Assembly (NCBI GenBank): GCA_944321765.1 | Contig: CALUMQ010000033.1 | Location: 1-49,898, forward strand | Source of the DNA: an uncultured Alistipes sp. | Lineage (GTDB): Bacteria > Bacteroidota > Bacteroidia > Bacteroidales > Rikenellaceae | DNA: 49,898 bases | Direction: 5' to 3' | Shown: positions 33,896 through 41,960 of the stretch, in pieces | How positions within the stretch are numbered: position 1 is the stretch's first letter | Layout of the letters: the number at the start of each line of letters is the position of its first letter | Position numbers and translations under genes: made by a program | Notes under the pieces: model-generated | The model's database searches: none | What the model was told of the DNA's origin: nothing | The model's input: the letters and a program-made list of their open reading frames with translations, nothing else

Positions 33896-35842
33896 ATGGA
33901 TAAAAAATCAATTACCGGCATTGCCGTTGTGGCGCTTCTCTTCCTGGGATTCGCCTTCTTCAATGCCCGTGACCAGAAGAAATTACAGGAACAGAAGGCT
34001 ATCTGGCAGGCCTATCAGGATTCGTTGGCTGCCGTGCAGCGGGCCGCACAACCCGCCGTTGATTCGCTGACGCTCGACGGTGCGGAGCCTGACTCCACGA
34101 CGCTGGCGGCCCAGGCCGCCGCTGCGCGGGAACGTCGGGTCGAGACTCTCGGTGAGACGCTGACCTCGGCGCGCGAGGCAACTCCCGCGAACTTCTCGGT
34201 CGAGAACGACGTGATGACGGTGACCTTCTCGACCCTGGGTGGACAGATCACCGACGTTACGCTGAAGGACTATACCAAGTACGGACCGCGCGGCGAACGT
34301 ACGCAGCCCATCGAACTGATGGATCCCTCGACGGCACGTTTTGCCCTGTCGTTCTACCTGAAGAACGGACTGCGCAACGTCCCTGTCAATACGATGGATT
34401 ACGTCTTCGAGACGTTGCCCGTCGAGACGACGGCCGATGGGGCGCAGCGTGTGGCGATGCGCCTTCCGGTGTCGGAGGATTCGGCGCTCGAGTACAGCTA
34501 CCTTATATATAATACGCAGACGCCCGAGCGAGACTACCTCGTCGACTTCGACGTACGCCTGATCAATATGGCCGGAGAGATGGCCAATCAGACGCAGATC
34601 CAGATCGACTGGTCGAACACCTCGTACCAGAACGAAAAGGGCTTCAAGAACGAGAACATGTACACCACACTGGCCTACCGCTTCCCGGGCGAGAGCTCGA
34701 TCGAGGAGCTGGGCATGAGCGAGGAGTCGAAGTCCAAGGAGATCACGACACAGCTCAACTGGGTGGCTTTCAAACAGCAGTTCTTCTCGTCGGTCTTCAT
34801 CGCCCCGGAGAATGTCTCCTACGCCAACGTGTCGTTCGATACGGCGGCTCCGGAGTCGACGCTGCTCAAGTCCTTCTCTGCGCAGATGGGTGTGCCCTAC
34901 ACGCCGCAGACCGAGGCCTATGACTTTGCCTTCTACTTCGGACCGAACAAGTATTCGATCCTTCGCAAGGTTGTAGGACCCGACGGCGAAAAGCTCCATC
35001 TTGAGCGGCTGGTACCGCTGGGCTGGGGTATTTTCGGATGGGTTAACCGCTGGTGCGTGATTCCGGTCTTCGACTTCCTCCGCAACTACATCTCCAACTT
35101 CGGCATCATCATTCTGATTCTGGTGATTCTGGTCAAGCTGGTGATCTCACCCCTTACCTACAAGAGCTACGTCTCGATGGCGAAGATGCGCCTGATCAAG
35201 CCACAGGTTGACGAACTGGCCAAGAAGTATCCCAAGCAGGAGGATGCCATGAAGCGTCAGCAGGCTACGATGGAGCTCTACAAGAAGGCGGGTATCAATC
35301 CCATGGGAGGCTGTATCCCGATGCTGATCCAGTTGCCGATCCTCTACGCCATGTTCCGCTTCTTCCCGGCGTCGATCGAGTTGCGCGGCGAATCGTTTCT
35401 GTGGGCCGACGACCTCTCGTCGTATGACAGCGTGCTGGACCTTCCCTTCTCGATCCCCTTCTACGGAGATCACATCTCGCTCTTCGCCCTGCTGATGGCC
35501 GTGTCGCTGTTCGCCTACTCGTGGTTCAGCTACCAGCAGACGGCCTCGTCGCAGCCTCAGATGGCCGGCATGAAGTTCATGATGGTCTATCTCATGCCGT
35601 TGATGATGCTGTTGTGGTTCAACGACTACGCCAGCGGACTGTGCTACTACTATCTGCTCTCGACACTCTTCACCGTGGGCCAGACGCTTGTCATCCGCAA
35701 ACTGGTCGATGACGACAAGATCCACGCCATCATGCAGGCCAATGCCGCGAAGAAGTCCAAGGGCAAGAAATCGAAGTTCCAGTTGCGCTACGAAGAGTTG
35801 ATGCGCCAGCAGGAGGCTCAGCAGCGCAATCGGAAGAAGTAA
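33896..35842 (+). CDS. yidC: Membrane protein insertase YidC
   Basis: 648 residues. A first membrane segment (about 4-22) is followed by a large periplasmic domain (about 60-360) and the conserved insertase core with five further segments (about 375-610), including PLTYKSYVSMAKMRLIKPQVDEL and GCIPMLIQLPILYAMFRFFPASIELR. The basic C-terminal tail (KKSKGKKSKFQLRYEELM) is typical of ribosome-binding YidC tails in Bacteroidetes. It inserts proteins such as respiratory and Rnf subunits into the inner membrane. It follows pyrG by 28 bases and ends at the terminator at 35901-35939. Confidence 0.96.
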   Translation: MDKKSITGIAVVALLFLGFAFFNARDQKKLQEQKAIWQAYQDSLAAVQRAAQPAVDSLTLDGAEPDSTTLAAQAAAARERRVETLGETLTSAREATPANFSVENDVMTVTFSTLGGQITDVTLKDYTKYGPRGERTQPIELMDPSTARFALSFYLKNGLRNVPVNTMDYVFETLPVETTADGAQRVAMRLPVSEDSALEYSYLIYNTQTPERDYLVDFDVRLINMAGEMANQTQIQIDWSNTSYQNEKGFKNENMYTTLAYRFPGESSIEELGMSEESKSKEITTQLNWVAFKQQFFSSVFIAPENVSYANVSFDTAAPESTLLKSFSAQMGVPYTPQTEAYDFAFYFGPNKYSILRKVVGPDGEKLHLERLVPLGWGIFGWVNRWCVIPVFDFLRNYISNFGIIILILVILVKLVISPLTYKSYVSMAKMRLIKPQVDELAKKYPKQEDAMKRQQATMELYKKAGINPMGGCIPMLIQLPILYAMFRFFPASIELRGESFLWADDLSSYDSVLDLPFSIPFYGDHISLFALLMAVSLFAYSWFSYQQTASSQPQMAGMKFMMVYLMPLMMLLWFNDYASGLCYYYLLSTLFTVGQTLVIRKLVDDDKIHAIMQANAAKKSKGKKSKFQLRYEELMRQQEAQQRNRKK

Positions 35843-35900
35843 TTCCTGTCGGGAGCCGGCCGGTTTGCATTTTGCATTATCCGCCGGCGGCCCGGATCGC

Positions 35901-35939
35901 AAACGAGGCCCCCTTCTCTCAGAGAAGGGGGCCTCGTTT
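35901..35939. terminator. Bidirectional intrinsic terminator after yidC
   Basis: A perfect 18-base stem (AAACGAGGCCCCCTTCTC with its complement) around a TCA loop, with T residues after it in both directions. It separates yidC from the leftward esterase gene. Confidence 0.9.
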
Positions 35940-35960
35940 TATGTTGCGGGGACTCCTGCG

Positions 35961-36806
35961 CTACTTGTCGAATCCGTTGGAGACAAACGTCAGTACGTCG
36001 GGCAGTACCGTTTGCCAGTACCGCCATGTGTGTCCGCCGTCGCGCATGCGGTATTGCAGCGGGATGTTGCGCTCGCGCATGAGGGTGTAGAACTCTACGT
36101 TGCTGCGCCATAGAAAATCGTCGTCTCCGCAGTCGACCCACCAGCGTATGGAGCGTACGGCGTTGAGCTGTTCCTCCGTCATGTTTCGGAGCGTGGCTAC
36201 GGGCGAGTTGTCGGCGAGCGATTTCTGCAGGGCGTCGGTATAGTTGCGGGGTCCGGGAGGCACGTCGAGCAGACCGCTCATCGGGCAGGCGGAGCTGAAG
36301 AGCTCGGGGTGGTGGAAAGCATAGGCTGCCGTGCCGCCTCCGCCCATCGAAAGACCCGAGATGGCGCGGTGCTGCTTGTCGCCGATGATGCGATAGCGAC
36401 GCTCCATATCGGGCATGAACTCCTCAAAAAAGAAACGTTCATACTCCCAGTCCGGGACATTGAAGTATCCCATGTGCAGTCCGGTGTGGTTGGGGCCTTC
36501 GCCCGAGGCATCGGGCATGATGACGATCATCTTCCGTGCGGCACCCGAAGCGAAGGCTTCGTCGGCAATCTGCCGCATGTTGCCCTTCTCAACCCAGGCT
36601 GTATGGGTGTCGCTGGCTCCGTGCAGCAGATAGAGCACGGGGTAGGACTCTTGTGTATGATCGTATCCGTCGGGCAGATAGACCGTGCAGTCCTTGTCGG
36701 CGTTGAGGATCTCGCTGTGCAGCGTGATGGTCTCGATGCGGCTTTGTGCGGAGACCGTCATGGCGGCCGCCACAGTCAGCAGGGTGGTGACAATAAGTTG
36801 TTTCAT
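35961..36806 (-). CDS. Exported alpha/beta-hydrolase esterase (EsteraseD/CE1-like)
   Basis: 281 residues. The N-terminus MKQLIVTTLLTVAAAMTVSAQ is a signal peptide with cleavage expected near residue 21. The fold shows YLPDGY, YPVLYLLHGASD (oxyanion region, about residue 55), nucleophile Ser in GLSMGGGGTA (about residue 151), Asp in WWVDCGDDDFL (about residue 228) and catalytic His in GGHTWRYW (about residue 262). This matches the esterase D/CE1 group, which includes feruloyl and acetyl-xylan esterases; the substrate is not readable here. It is the last gene of the leftward recQ-side series, 27 bases after the RlmI-like gene. Confidence 0.88.
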   Translation of the reverse strand: MKQLIVTTLLTVAAAMTVSAQSRIETITLHSEILNADKDCTVYLPDGYDHTQESYPVLYLLHGASDTHTAWVEKGNMRQIADEAFASGAARKMIVIMPDASGEGPNHTGLHMGYFNVPDWEYERFFFEEFMPDMERRYRIIGDKQHRAISGLSMGGGGTAAYAFHHPELFSSACPMSGLLDVPPGPRNYTDALQKSLADNSPVATLRNMTEEQLNAVRSIRWWVDCGDDDFLWRSNVEFYTLMRERNIPLQYRMRDGGHTWRYWQTVLPDVLTFVSNGFDK

Positions 36807-36833
36807 GGCTCTTTTGGGGTATGTTCTGTCAGT

Positions 36834-38033
36834 TTATTCGACGTAGAGCACCAGCCCCTTGAGGTATTCACCTTCGGGGTGATAGATGTTGATCGGGTGG
36901 TCGGCGGGTTGCGAGAGCTGATGCAGGATGCGCACCTTGCGTCCGGCGATCGCCGCGGCCGAGAATACCGTCGTGCGGAAGAGTTCCTTCGACACGGCCT
37001 GCGAACAGGAGAAGGTGAAGAGAATGCCTCCGGGACGTATCTGTGACAGCGCACGGGCATTCAGCCGCTTATACCCCTGCACGGCATTTCCCAGCACCTT
37101 GTGATGCTTGGCGAAGGCCGGCGGATCGAGGATGATCAGGTCGTAGCGGTCTCCGATCTCGCGCAGATACTCCACGGCATCGGCCACGACTTCCGAGTGT
37201 GCCGCCGTGTCGCCGAAGTTGAGCCGCATGTTCTCGGCAGCCAGTGCCACGGCGCGCTCCGAGGAGTCTACCGAGCAGACCTCCCGGGCGCCGCCCGAGA
37301 GAGCATAGACCGAGAATCCGCCCGTATAGCAGAACGTATTGAGTACGGTGCGCCCTGCGGCATATCGTTTCACGAGTTCGCGGTTTTCGCGCTGGTCGAG
37401 GAAGAATCCCGTCTTTTGACCCTCCTCCCAGTTGACCAGAAAGCGCTGGCCGTTCTCCAGCACCTCCTGTGCGGCGCTCGCGGCATGCCCCCAGAGATAT
37501 CCGTCGACGGCGCCGACGTGAGCCTTGTAGGGGAGCGTTTGCGACGACTTGTCGTAGATGGCCGTCAACCGTCCGCCATAGACCGTGCGCAGTGCCTCGG
37601 CAATCTCCATCCGTGCGCGGTACATGCCCACGGAGTGACACTGCACGACGGCCGTCGTGCCATAGATATCCACGACAAGTCCGGGCAGCGAGTCACCCTC
37701 GCCATGCACGAGCCGGTAGCAGGTCGTTGCGGGGTTGTCCAGCAGGCGGAGCGTGCGGCGCACGTCGTGTGCCACGGCGATGCGGCGGTTCCACCACGCC
37801 TGGTCGATGGGCTCCCGGTCGAACGAGAGCACCCGTACGGCGATCGAACCTCCCTGGTAGTGTCCCTGGGCGATGAATTCTCCCTGATGGGTGTAGACTT
37901 CGACCAGCGCACCTTCGGCAAAGTCCTCTTCGCTTTCGGCCTTGATGTGGTCGATGGCTCCGGAGAAGATCCACGGGTGGCGGCGCAGGAGCGACTCCTC
38001 CTTCCCTTTGCGCAGAATGATTTGGGGTATCAT
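36834..38033 (-). CDS. rlmI: RlmI-like 23S rRNA (cytosine-C5) methyltransferase
   Basis: 399 residues. An N-terminal PUA domain (about 1-75, LRKGKEESLLRRHPWIFSGAI) is followed by a linker domain and a SAM-binding core with GQKTGFFLDQRENR (about residue 199), NTFCYTGGFSVYAL (about residue 222) and DLIILDPPAFAKHH (about residue 286). The C-terminal FSCSQAVS holds the catalytic Cys. RlmI makes m5C1962 in E. coli 23S rRNA; the exact target here is inferred. The ATG at 38033 overlaps the stop of the exonuclease gene by 4 bases (ATGA). Confidence 0.9.
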   Translation of the reverse strand: MIPQIILRKGKEESLLRRHPWIFSGAIDHIKAESEEDFAEGALVEVYTHQGEFIAQGHYQGGSIAVRVLSFDREPIDQAWWNRRIAVAHDVRRTLRLLDNPATTCYRLVHGEGDSLPGLVVDIYGTTAVVQCHSVGMYRARMEIAEALRTVYGGRLTAIYDKSSQTLPYKAHVGAVDGYLWGHAASAAQEVLENGQRFLVNWEEGQKTGFFLDQRENRELVKRYAAGRTVLNTFCYTGGFSVYALSGGAREVCSVDSSERAVALAAENMRLNFGDTAAHSEVVADAVEYLREIGDRYDLIILDPPAFAKHHKVLGNAVQGYKRLNARALSQIRPGGILFTFSCSQAVSKELFRTTVFSAAAIAGRKVRILHQLSQPADHPINIYHPEGEYLKGLVLYVE

Positions 38034-38638
38034 GAGCGTTTCTTTTTTTTCGGCGTGTGCAGCAGTTTGTCGTAGATGCGGATGCAGACCCAGGCGTCGG
38101 TGGCTGCGTAGAGCTGTTGTTTGTCGGTGAGCGTCGCGGCCTCCCAGTTGCTCAGCCGCTGGGCCTTCGAGACGCGCTGTCCGAGGACGATGGCCGAGAG
38201 CTTGCGCAGACTCTTCTCCTCGATGCCCCATTGGGGAGCGATGGTTTGCAGGTCGATGAATCCCTCGTCGCGGAAGTGGCGGATCTGGCGCAGCGAGCGC
38301 AGGTCTCCGGCGACGTCGGCGCCGATCTTCAGCACCTGCCTGTTCTCGAAGAGCTGCAGAATGGGCTTGGCCAGCGGAATCTTGTTGAGCCGGAAGAGGT
38401 AACAGACTGTCGGTGTGGAGAGCTGGAGCAGCGAGACGCGGAATGTCACACCCGGACGGAACGAGGGGCGTGTTTCGGTGTCGAACCCGATGACCGGTTC
38501 TGCGGCGAGACGCTTGCAGGCCTCGACGATGTCGCGCTCGGCGTCGACAATGCGGATCTCGCCGCCGAACTCGATGGCCGGAAGTTCTGCGGTCTCTTCG
38601 TTGCTGATTTTCGCTGTGAATGAATTCGTGGTTGTCAT
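38030..38638 (-). CDS. 3'-5' exonuclease, DEDDy (RNase D-like) family
   Basis: 202 residues. Exo I is VIGFDTETRPSF (about residues 49-60), Exo II covers ILKIGADVAGDLRSLR-like sequence (about residue 100) and Exo III is YAATDAWVC (about residue 180), which contains the Tyr and Asp of the DEDDy type. These proteins resemble the WRN/RNase D exonuclease domain without helicase or HRDC. It probably trims DNA or structured RNA; which one is unknown. It lies just downstream of recQ (79 bases) and overlaps the RlmI-like gene by 4 bases. Confidence 0.9.
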   Translation of the reverse strand: MTTTNSFTAKISNEETAELPAIEFGGEIRIVDAERDIVEACKRLAAEPVIGFDTETRPSFRPGVTFRVSLLQLSTPTVCYLFRLNKIPLAKPILQLFENRQVLKIGADVAGDLRSLRQIRHFRDEGFIDLQTIAPQWGIEEKSLRKLSAIVLGQRVSKAQRLSNWEAATLTDKQQLYAATDAWVCIRIYDKLLHTPKKKKRS

Positions 38639-38717
38639 CCGGAGTGTTGTTCCCGCAAAAATACCAAAAAAGTTTCAGAATCCGAGACTCCCCGGCGACT
38701 ATTTTGTGCCCCGGAGG

Positions 38718-40664
38718 TTATTCCGCACGTTCGAGCCATCCGTCGCGGCGTGTGCGGATAGCGCCCTTGTCGAGCAGCGTGCGTACCGCCCGGCTCAGCA
38801 GGTCGGGGGCGCATGCCACGCGGAGGGACAGCATCCTCGGATCGGCAGGGCCCTCGGCGAGCAGCCGGAGCAGCTCGTCGCACAGGGCGCTCTGCGGGTC
38901 TTCGCGAACCTCGGATGTTGCGGCGGCTGCGGTGGTTTTGGCGGCCCGCTTGCGGGCCAGGCAGATGTCGCAGATGCCGCACGCAACGGGATGCTCTTCG
39001 CCGAAATAGCGCTGCAGCAGGACGCTGCGACACTCTGTCTCGTTGGCCGTGTAGGCAATCATCCGCTCGAAACGTTCGTGCATGAGCTCCTGCCGGCGGC
39101 TGTAGGTCTCCGGAGCGATGTAGAGGTCGGCGCGCGGAAGGCGCTCCTCGTTGAAGTAGAGAATCGGCGAGCGGTTCGAAGGTATGTAGCGGATGACGCG
39201 CAGCTGCCAGAGTCGTTTGAGCAGTTCGCGGACTCGCTCGACGGTGTAGCCGCTCCAGGCGGCCAGCTCCCCCTCGTCGATGGGCCGGAAGTCGGTGAAG
39301 ATGCCGTTGTAGAGGCGCAGCATCGTGCGGATGAGGGGATCCAGTTCGTCGCGCTTCAGCCGCAGCCGGTAGAGGTCGTCGCGGCTCACGCAGAACATCA
39401 CCCGGGCGGGATTGTCCTGGGCGTCGGTCAGCGTGAGGTATCCGTTCTGCTGCAGCAGTTTCAGCGCGCTCTGCACCGTCCCGGAGTAGAGCTTCGACCG
39501 CATGCAGAAGTCGTGGATGTTGAACAGGAACGAGGCTCCTCCTCCGTCGCCGATGCCGACCTGGAGAAACGAGCAGACCGCCTCGTAAATATCCTTGACC
39601 TTTTCGAGCGGCGGGAACTCCCGGTCGAAACGCCTCACGATGCGTTCGCGGTCGTCCGAGGCCGCCAGCAGCAGGGCGTATGCGCGCTGTCCGTCGCGCC
39701 CGGCGCGTCCGGCCTCCTGGTAGTAGCTCTCCAGCGAGTCGCACGGGGCATAGTGGACGACGAATCGCACGTCGGCCTTGTCGATGCCCATGCCGAAGGC
39801 GTTGGTGGCCACCATCACGCGGGTACGCCCGCTGAGCCACTCCTCCTGCCGCAGCGACCGTTCGGCATGCCCCAGGCCGCCGTGGTAGGCCGCAGCCGTG
39901 ACCCCCTCCTGACGCAGCAGGTCGGCAATCTGCTCCGTTCCTTCGCGTGTGCGCATGTAGACGATGCCCGATCCGGCAACGTTGTGGACCAGACGCAGCA
40001 GCTGCCCGTTCTTGTCGTCGGTGTGGCGGACGCTGTACGAAAGATTGGGACGTGCGAAGCTGCTGCGGATGATGTGCGGCTCGGCGAAGTGCAGGTGATA
40101 CATGATGTCTTCGGCGACCTTTGCCGTGGCCGAGGCGGTGAGCGCCAGCACGGGAACCTCGGGAAACTGCTCCCGAAGCTCGGCGATGCGCAGGTACGAG
40201 GGTCGGAAGTCGTAGCCCCACTGCGAGATGCAGTGGGCTTCGTCGACAGCCAGCAGCGAGAGCTTCATCCGCGCGACACGCAGGCGGAACACCTCCGTCG
40301 AGAGCCGCTCGGGGGCTACGTAGAGAAACTTCACATCGCCGTAGACGCAGTTGTCGAGGGCGATGTCGATCTGCCGGGGCGAGAGTCCCGAATGGATCGC
40401 TACGGCGCGAATGCCGCGGGTACGCAACCGGTCCACCTGATCCTTCATCAGGGCGATGAGGGGGGTGACGACCACGCAGATTCCCTCGCTGACGAGTGCC
40501 GGGATCTGATAGGTCAGCGATTTTCCGCCTCCGGTGGGCATCAGGGCCAGCGTGTCGCGTCCGTCGAGCACCGAGCGGATGATCTGCTCCTGTGCGGGGC
40601 GGAACGCGGTGAATCCCCAGTAGCGGCGGAGCACCTCGAAAATCTTCTCCTGAGCGGCTTCCAT
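38718..40664 (-). CDS. recQ: RecQ-family ATP-dependent DNA helicase
   Basis: 648 residues. Helicase motifs are clear: Walker A MPTGGGKSLTY (about residue 42), DEAH (about residue 140), and VI SYYQEAGRAGRDG (about residue 312). Unlike E. coli RecQ, where the zinc motif directly follows the helicase core, a helical segment of about 200 residues separates it, and the CGICDIC cluster is near residues 562-568, followed by a short winged-helix-like tail instead of an HRDC domain. It heads a leftward series recQ, exonuclease, RlmI-like, esterase. A -7 TACCTTTG is at 40677-40670 on the reverse strand, close to the ATG. Confidence 0.93.
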   Translation of the reverse strand: MEAAQEKIFEVLRRYWGFTAFRPAQEQIIRSVLDGRDTLALMPTGGGKSLTYQIPALVSEGICVVVTPLIALMKDQVDRLRTRGIRAVAIHSGLSPRQIDIALDNCVYGDVKFLYVAPERLSTEVFRLRVARMKLSLLAVDEAHCISQWGYDFRPSYLRIAELREQFPEVPVLALTASATAKVAEDIMYHLHFAEPHIIRSSFARPNLSYSVRHTDDKNGQLLRLVHNVAGSGIVYMRTREGTEQIADLLRQEGVTAAAYHGGLGHAERSLRQEEWLSGRTRVMVATNAFGMGIDKADVRFVVHYAPCDSLESYYQEAGRAGRDGQRAYALLLAASDDRERIVRRFDREFPPLEKVKDIYEAVCSFLQVGIGDGGGASFLFNIHDFCMRSKLYSGTVQSALKLLQQNGYLTLTDAQDNPARVMFCVSRDDLYRLRLKRDELDPLIRTMLRLYNGIFTDFRPIDEGELAAWSGYTVERVRELLKRLWQLRVIRYIPSNRSPILYFNEERLPRADLYIAPETYSRRQELMHERFERMIAYTANETECRSVLLQRYFGEEHPVACGICDICLARKRAAKTTAAAATSEVREDPQSALCDELLRLLAEGPADPRMLSLRVACAPDLLSRAVRTLLDKGAIRTRRDGWLERAE

Positions 40665-40683
40665 ATCCGCAAAGGTATGAAAA

Positions 40684-40715
40684 ATTGGTGGATTCGGGAA
40701 TTTTTCCTACATTTG
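40684..40715 (+). promoter_or_regulatory. Promoter for the metal-handling locus
   Basis: ATTG at 40684-40687, 20 bases, then TACATTTG at 40708-40715, full -7 match and one -33 mismatch. The region overlaps the leftward recQ -7 (TACCTTTG, 40677-40670), so the two promoters are divergent and close. The leader to the first gene is long (about 170 bases) and holds no gene. Confidence 0.6.
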
Positions 40716-40888
40716 CTCCCAGGGCTCCCATCCGGCAGGAGGGGCGCCCGGACGGCTCCGGGAAGCGAAGGGGCGGTCCGTGGGAAACGGATCGGAATGA
40801 TAGCCCCTTGTCGGAGCGGAACCGTGATAAAGTGCACGGGGCCCGTGCGGACGATTTTCCGGCGGGATCCTGCTGCGGAAGTGGGAAG

Positions 40889-41320
40889 ATGAAAGCTCGA
40901 AAACGCATATCGTTGCTGTTGCTTGCAGCCTACCTGTTCGCTACGGTGGGTGTTGCCGTGGCGTCGCTTACGTGCCATTGCGTGGCGGCGAAGGCTGCTG
41001 CCGTCGAGCACCTCTGCTGCAGTCACTGCCAGCATCCCGATACGGCGCTGCCTGCCGACAGCGAGATGCACGCTCCCTGCTGCGGGAACCGTCACTCGAC
41101 GGAGGTCGATCTCTATACGTCAACCCATCTCGAAGAGAACGAGCAATCTGTCAAGTGTGCCGTTTGTGACCTTCCTTTTTTCGCGATGACGGGTGAGTCC
41201 TTCGTGTCGCTGCCGTTGTTGCCGGCACGTGCCTGCGGCACCATCTGTTTGTCGGTTCCGCCGCTTCGGTCCGCGGTCTCCGAATGCTTCGGATTGCGGG
41301 CACCTCCAGTGCGTGGCTGA
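40889..41320 (+). CDS. Exported Cys/His-rich protein, HYC_CC_PP-like
   Basis: 143 residues from ATG 40889. A signal-like hydrophobic stretch (about residues 7-26) precedes a Cys/His-rich region: TCHC (29-31), CCSHCQH (43-49), HAPCCGNRH (61-69), CAVC (90-93), and the C-terminus ends LRAPP (137-140). The order of Cys pairs and the RAPP end recall the HYC_CC_PP family of Bacteroidetes, small exported proteins found beside metal-related genes; the family match is by memory and moderate. Metal binding is likely. It leads the locus with a Fur-family regulator, TonB-dependent receptor and HMA protein. Confidence 0.75.
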   Translation: MKARKRISLLLLAAYLFATVGVAVASLTCHCVAAKAAAVEHLCCSHCQHPDTALPADSEMHAPCCGNRHSTEVDLYTSTHLEENEQSVKCAVCDLPFFAMTGESFVSLPLLPARACGTICLSVPPLRSAVSECFGLRAPPVRG

Positions 41321-41324
41321 GTCC

Positions 41325-41377
41325 GCGCAGGATGCGCAACGATCCTGCGCCGCAATGCCGCAAATGTATCTGCGGCA
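41325..41377. repeat. Two tandem hairpins between the Cys/His-rich gene and the Fur-family gene
   Basis: First: GCGCAGGAT (41325-41333) with ATCCTGCGC (41342-41350), 9-base perfect arms. Second: TGCCGCA (41356-41362) with TGCGGCA (41371-41377), 7-base arms. The sequence CAATTTCTTT follows. They could attenuate, terminate partly, or stabilise the mRNA. Confidence 0.6.
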
Positions 41378-41447
41378 CAATTTCTTTCCGCATTTTCATT
41401 GTTCGTTCCGCGGGGTCTCGGCCTCCGGATCAATTTCCCCATAAACC

Positions 41448-41870
41448 ATGTGCAACCATTCGTGTGAAGAGATGCTCGTGCGGCACGGAATACGTCCTAC
41501 GGCAGTCCGGATTCTGGTGCTTGAAGCCATGTCGCGCTTCAGGAATACGTTCAGCCTTGCCGATCTCGAAACGGCGGCCGATACGCTCGACAAATCCTCG
41601 ATCTTTCGATCGCTGACGCTCTTTGCCGAGCACCACCTGCTCCATGTCGTCGAGGACGGCAGCGGTGCCACGAAGTATTGTCTGTGTCACAACGACCATG
41701 CCTGCCGCGTTGAGGAGCTGCACTGTCACTTCCATTGCGAGGTGTGCGGAAAGACCTACTGCCTGGACCACGTCCATATTCCTCCGGTGAGCTATCCGGC
41801 AGGTTATGAGGTCCGTGAGATCAACTACCTGATCAAGGGACGCTGTCCCGCATGCCGGTCGAAGAAGTGA
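41448..41870 (+). CDS. Fur-family transcriptional repressor
   Basis: 140 residues. The winged helix covers about residues 1-80 (HGIRPTAVRILVLEAM, SLADLETAAD, SSIFRSLTLFAEHHLLHVV). The dimerisation half has LHCHFHCEVCGKTYCLDH (zinc Cys 97 and 100) and the second pair CPAC (133-136). The family members regulate iron (Fur), zinc (Zur) or peroxide (PerR); which metal is not decided by sequence, but the surrounding genes point to metal uptake. It lies before the TonB-dependent receptor and probably controls this locus. Confidence 0.92.
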   Translation: MCNHSCEEMLVRHGIRPTAVRILVLEAMSRFRNTFSLADLETAADTLDKSSIFRSLTLFAEHHLLHVVEDGSGATKYCLCHNDHACRVEELHCHFHCEVCGKTYCLDHVHIPPVSYPAGYEVREINYLIKGRCPACRSKK

Positions 41871-41960
41871 AGAACCGCTACAGGCCTTCGGAAGCCCTCC
41901 GCACACCGTTTGCGGAGGAGTGTGCTGCTTCAGCCGGTGAAATTTATCGAAGACCTTTCC

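Noticed and set aside
38415-40892. Long rightward open frame opposite recQ and the exonuclease
   Set aside because: It spans two good genes on the other strand and their spacer; composition is that of antisense translation.
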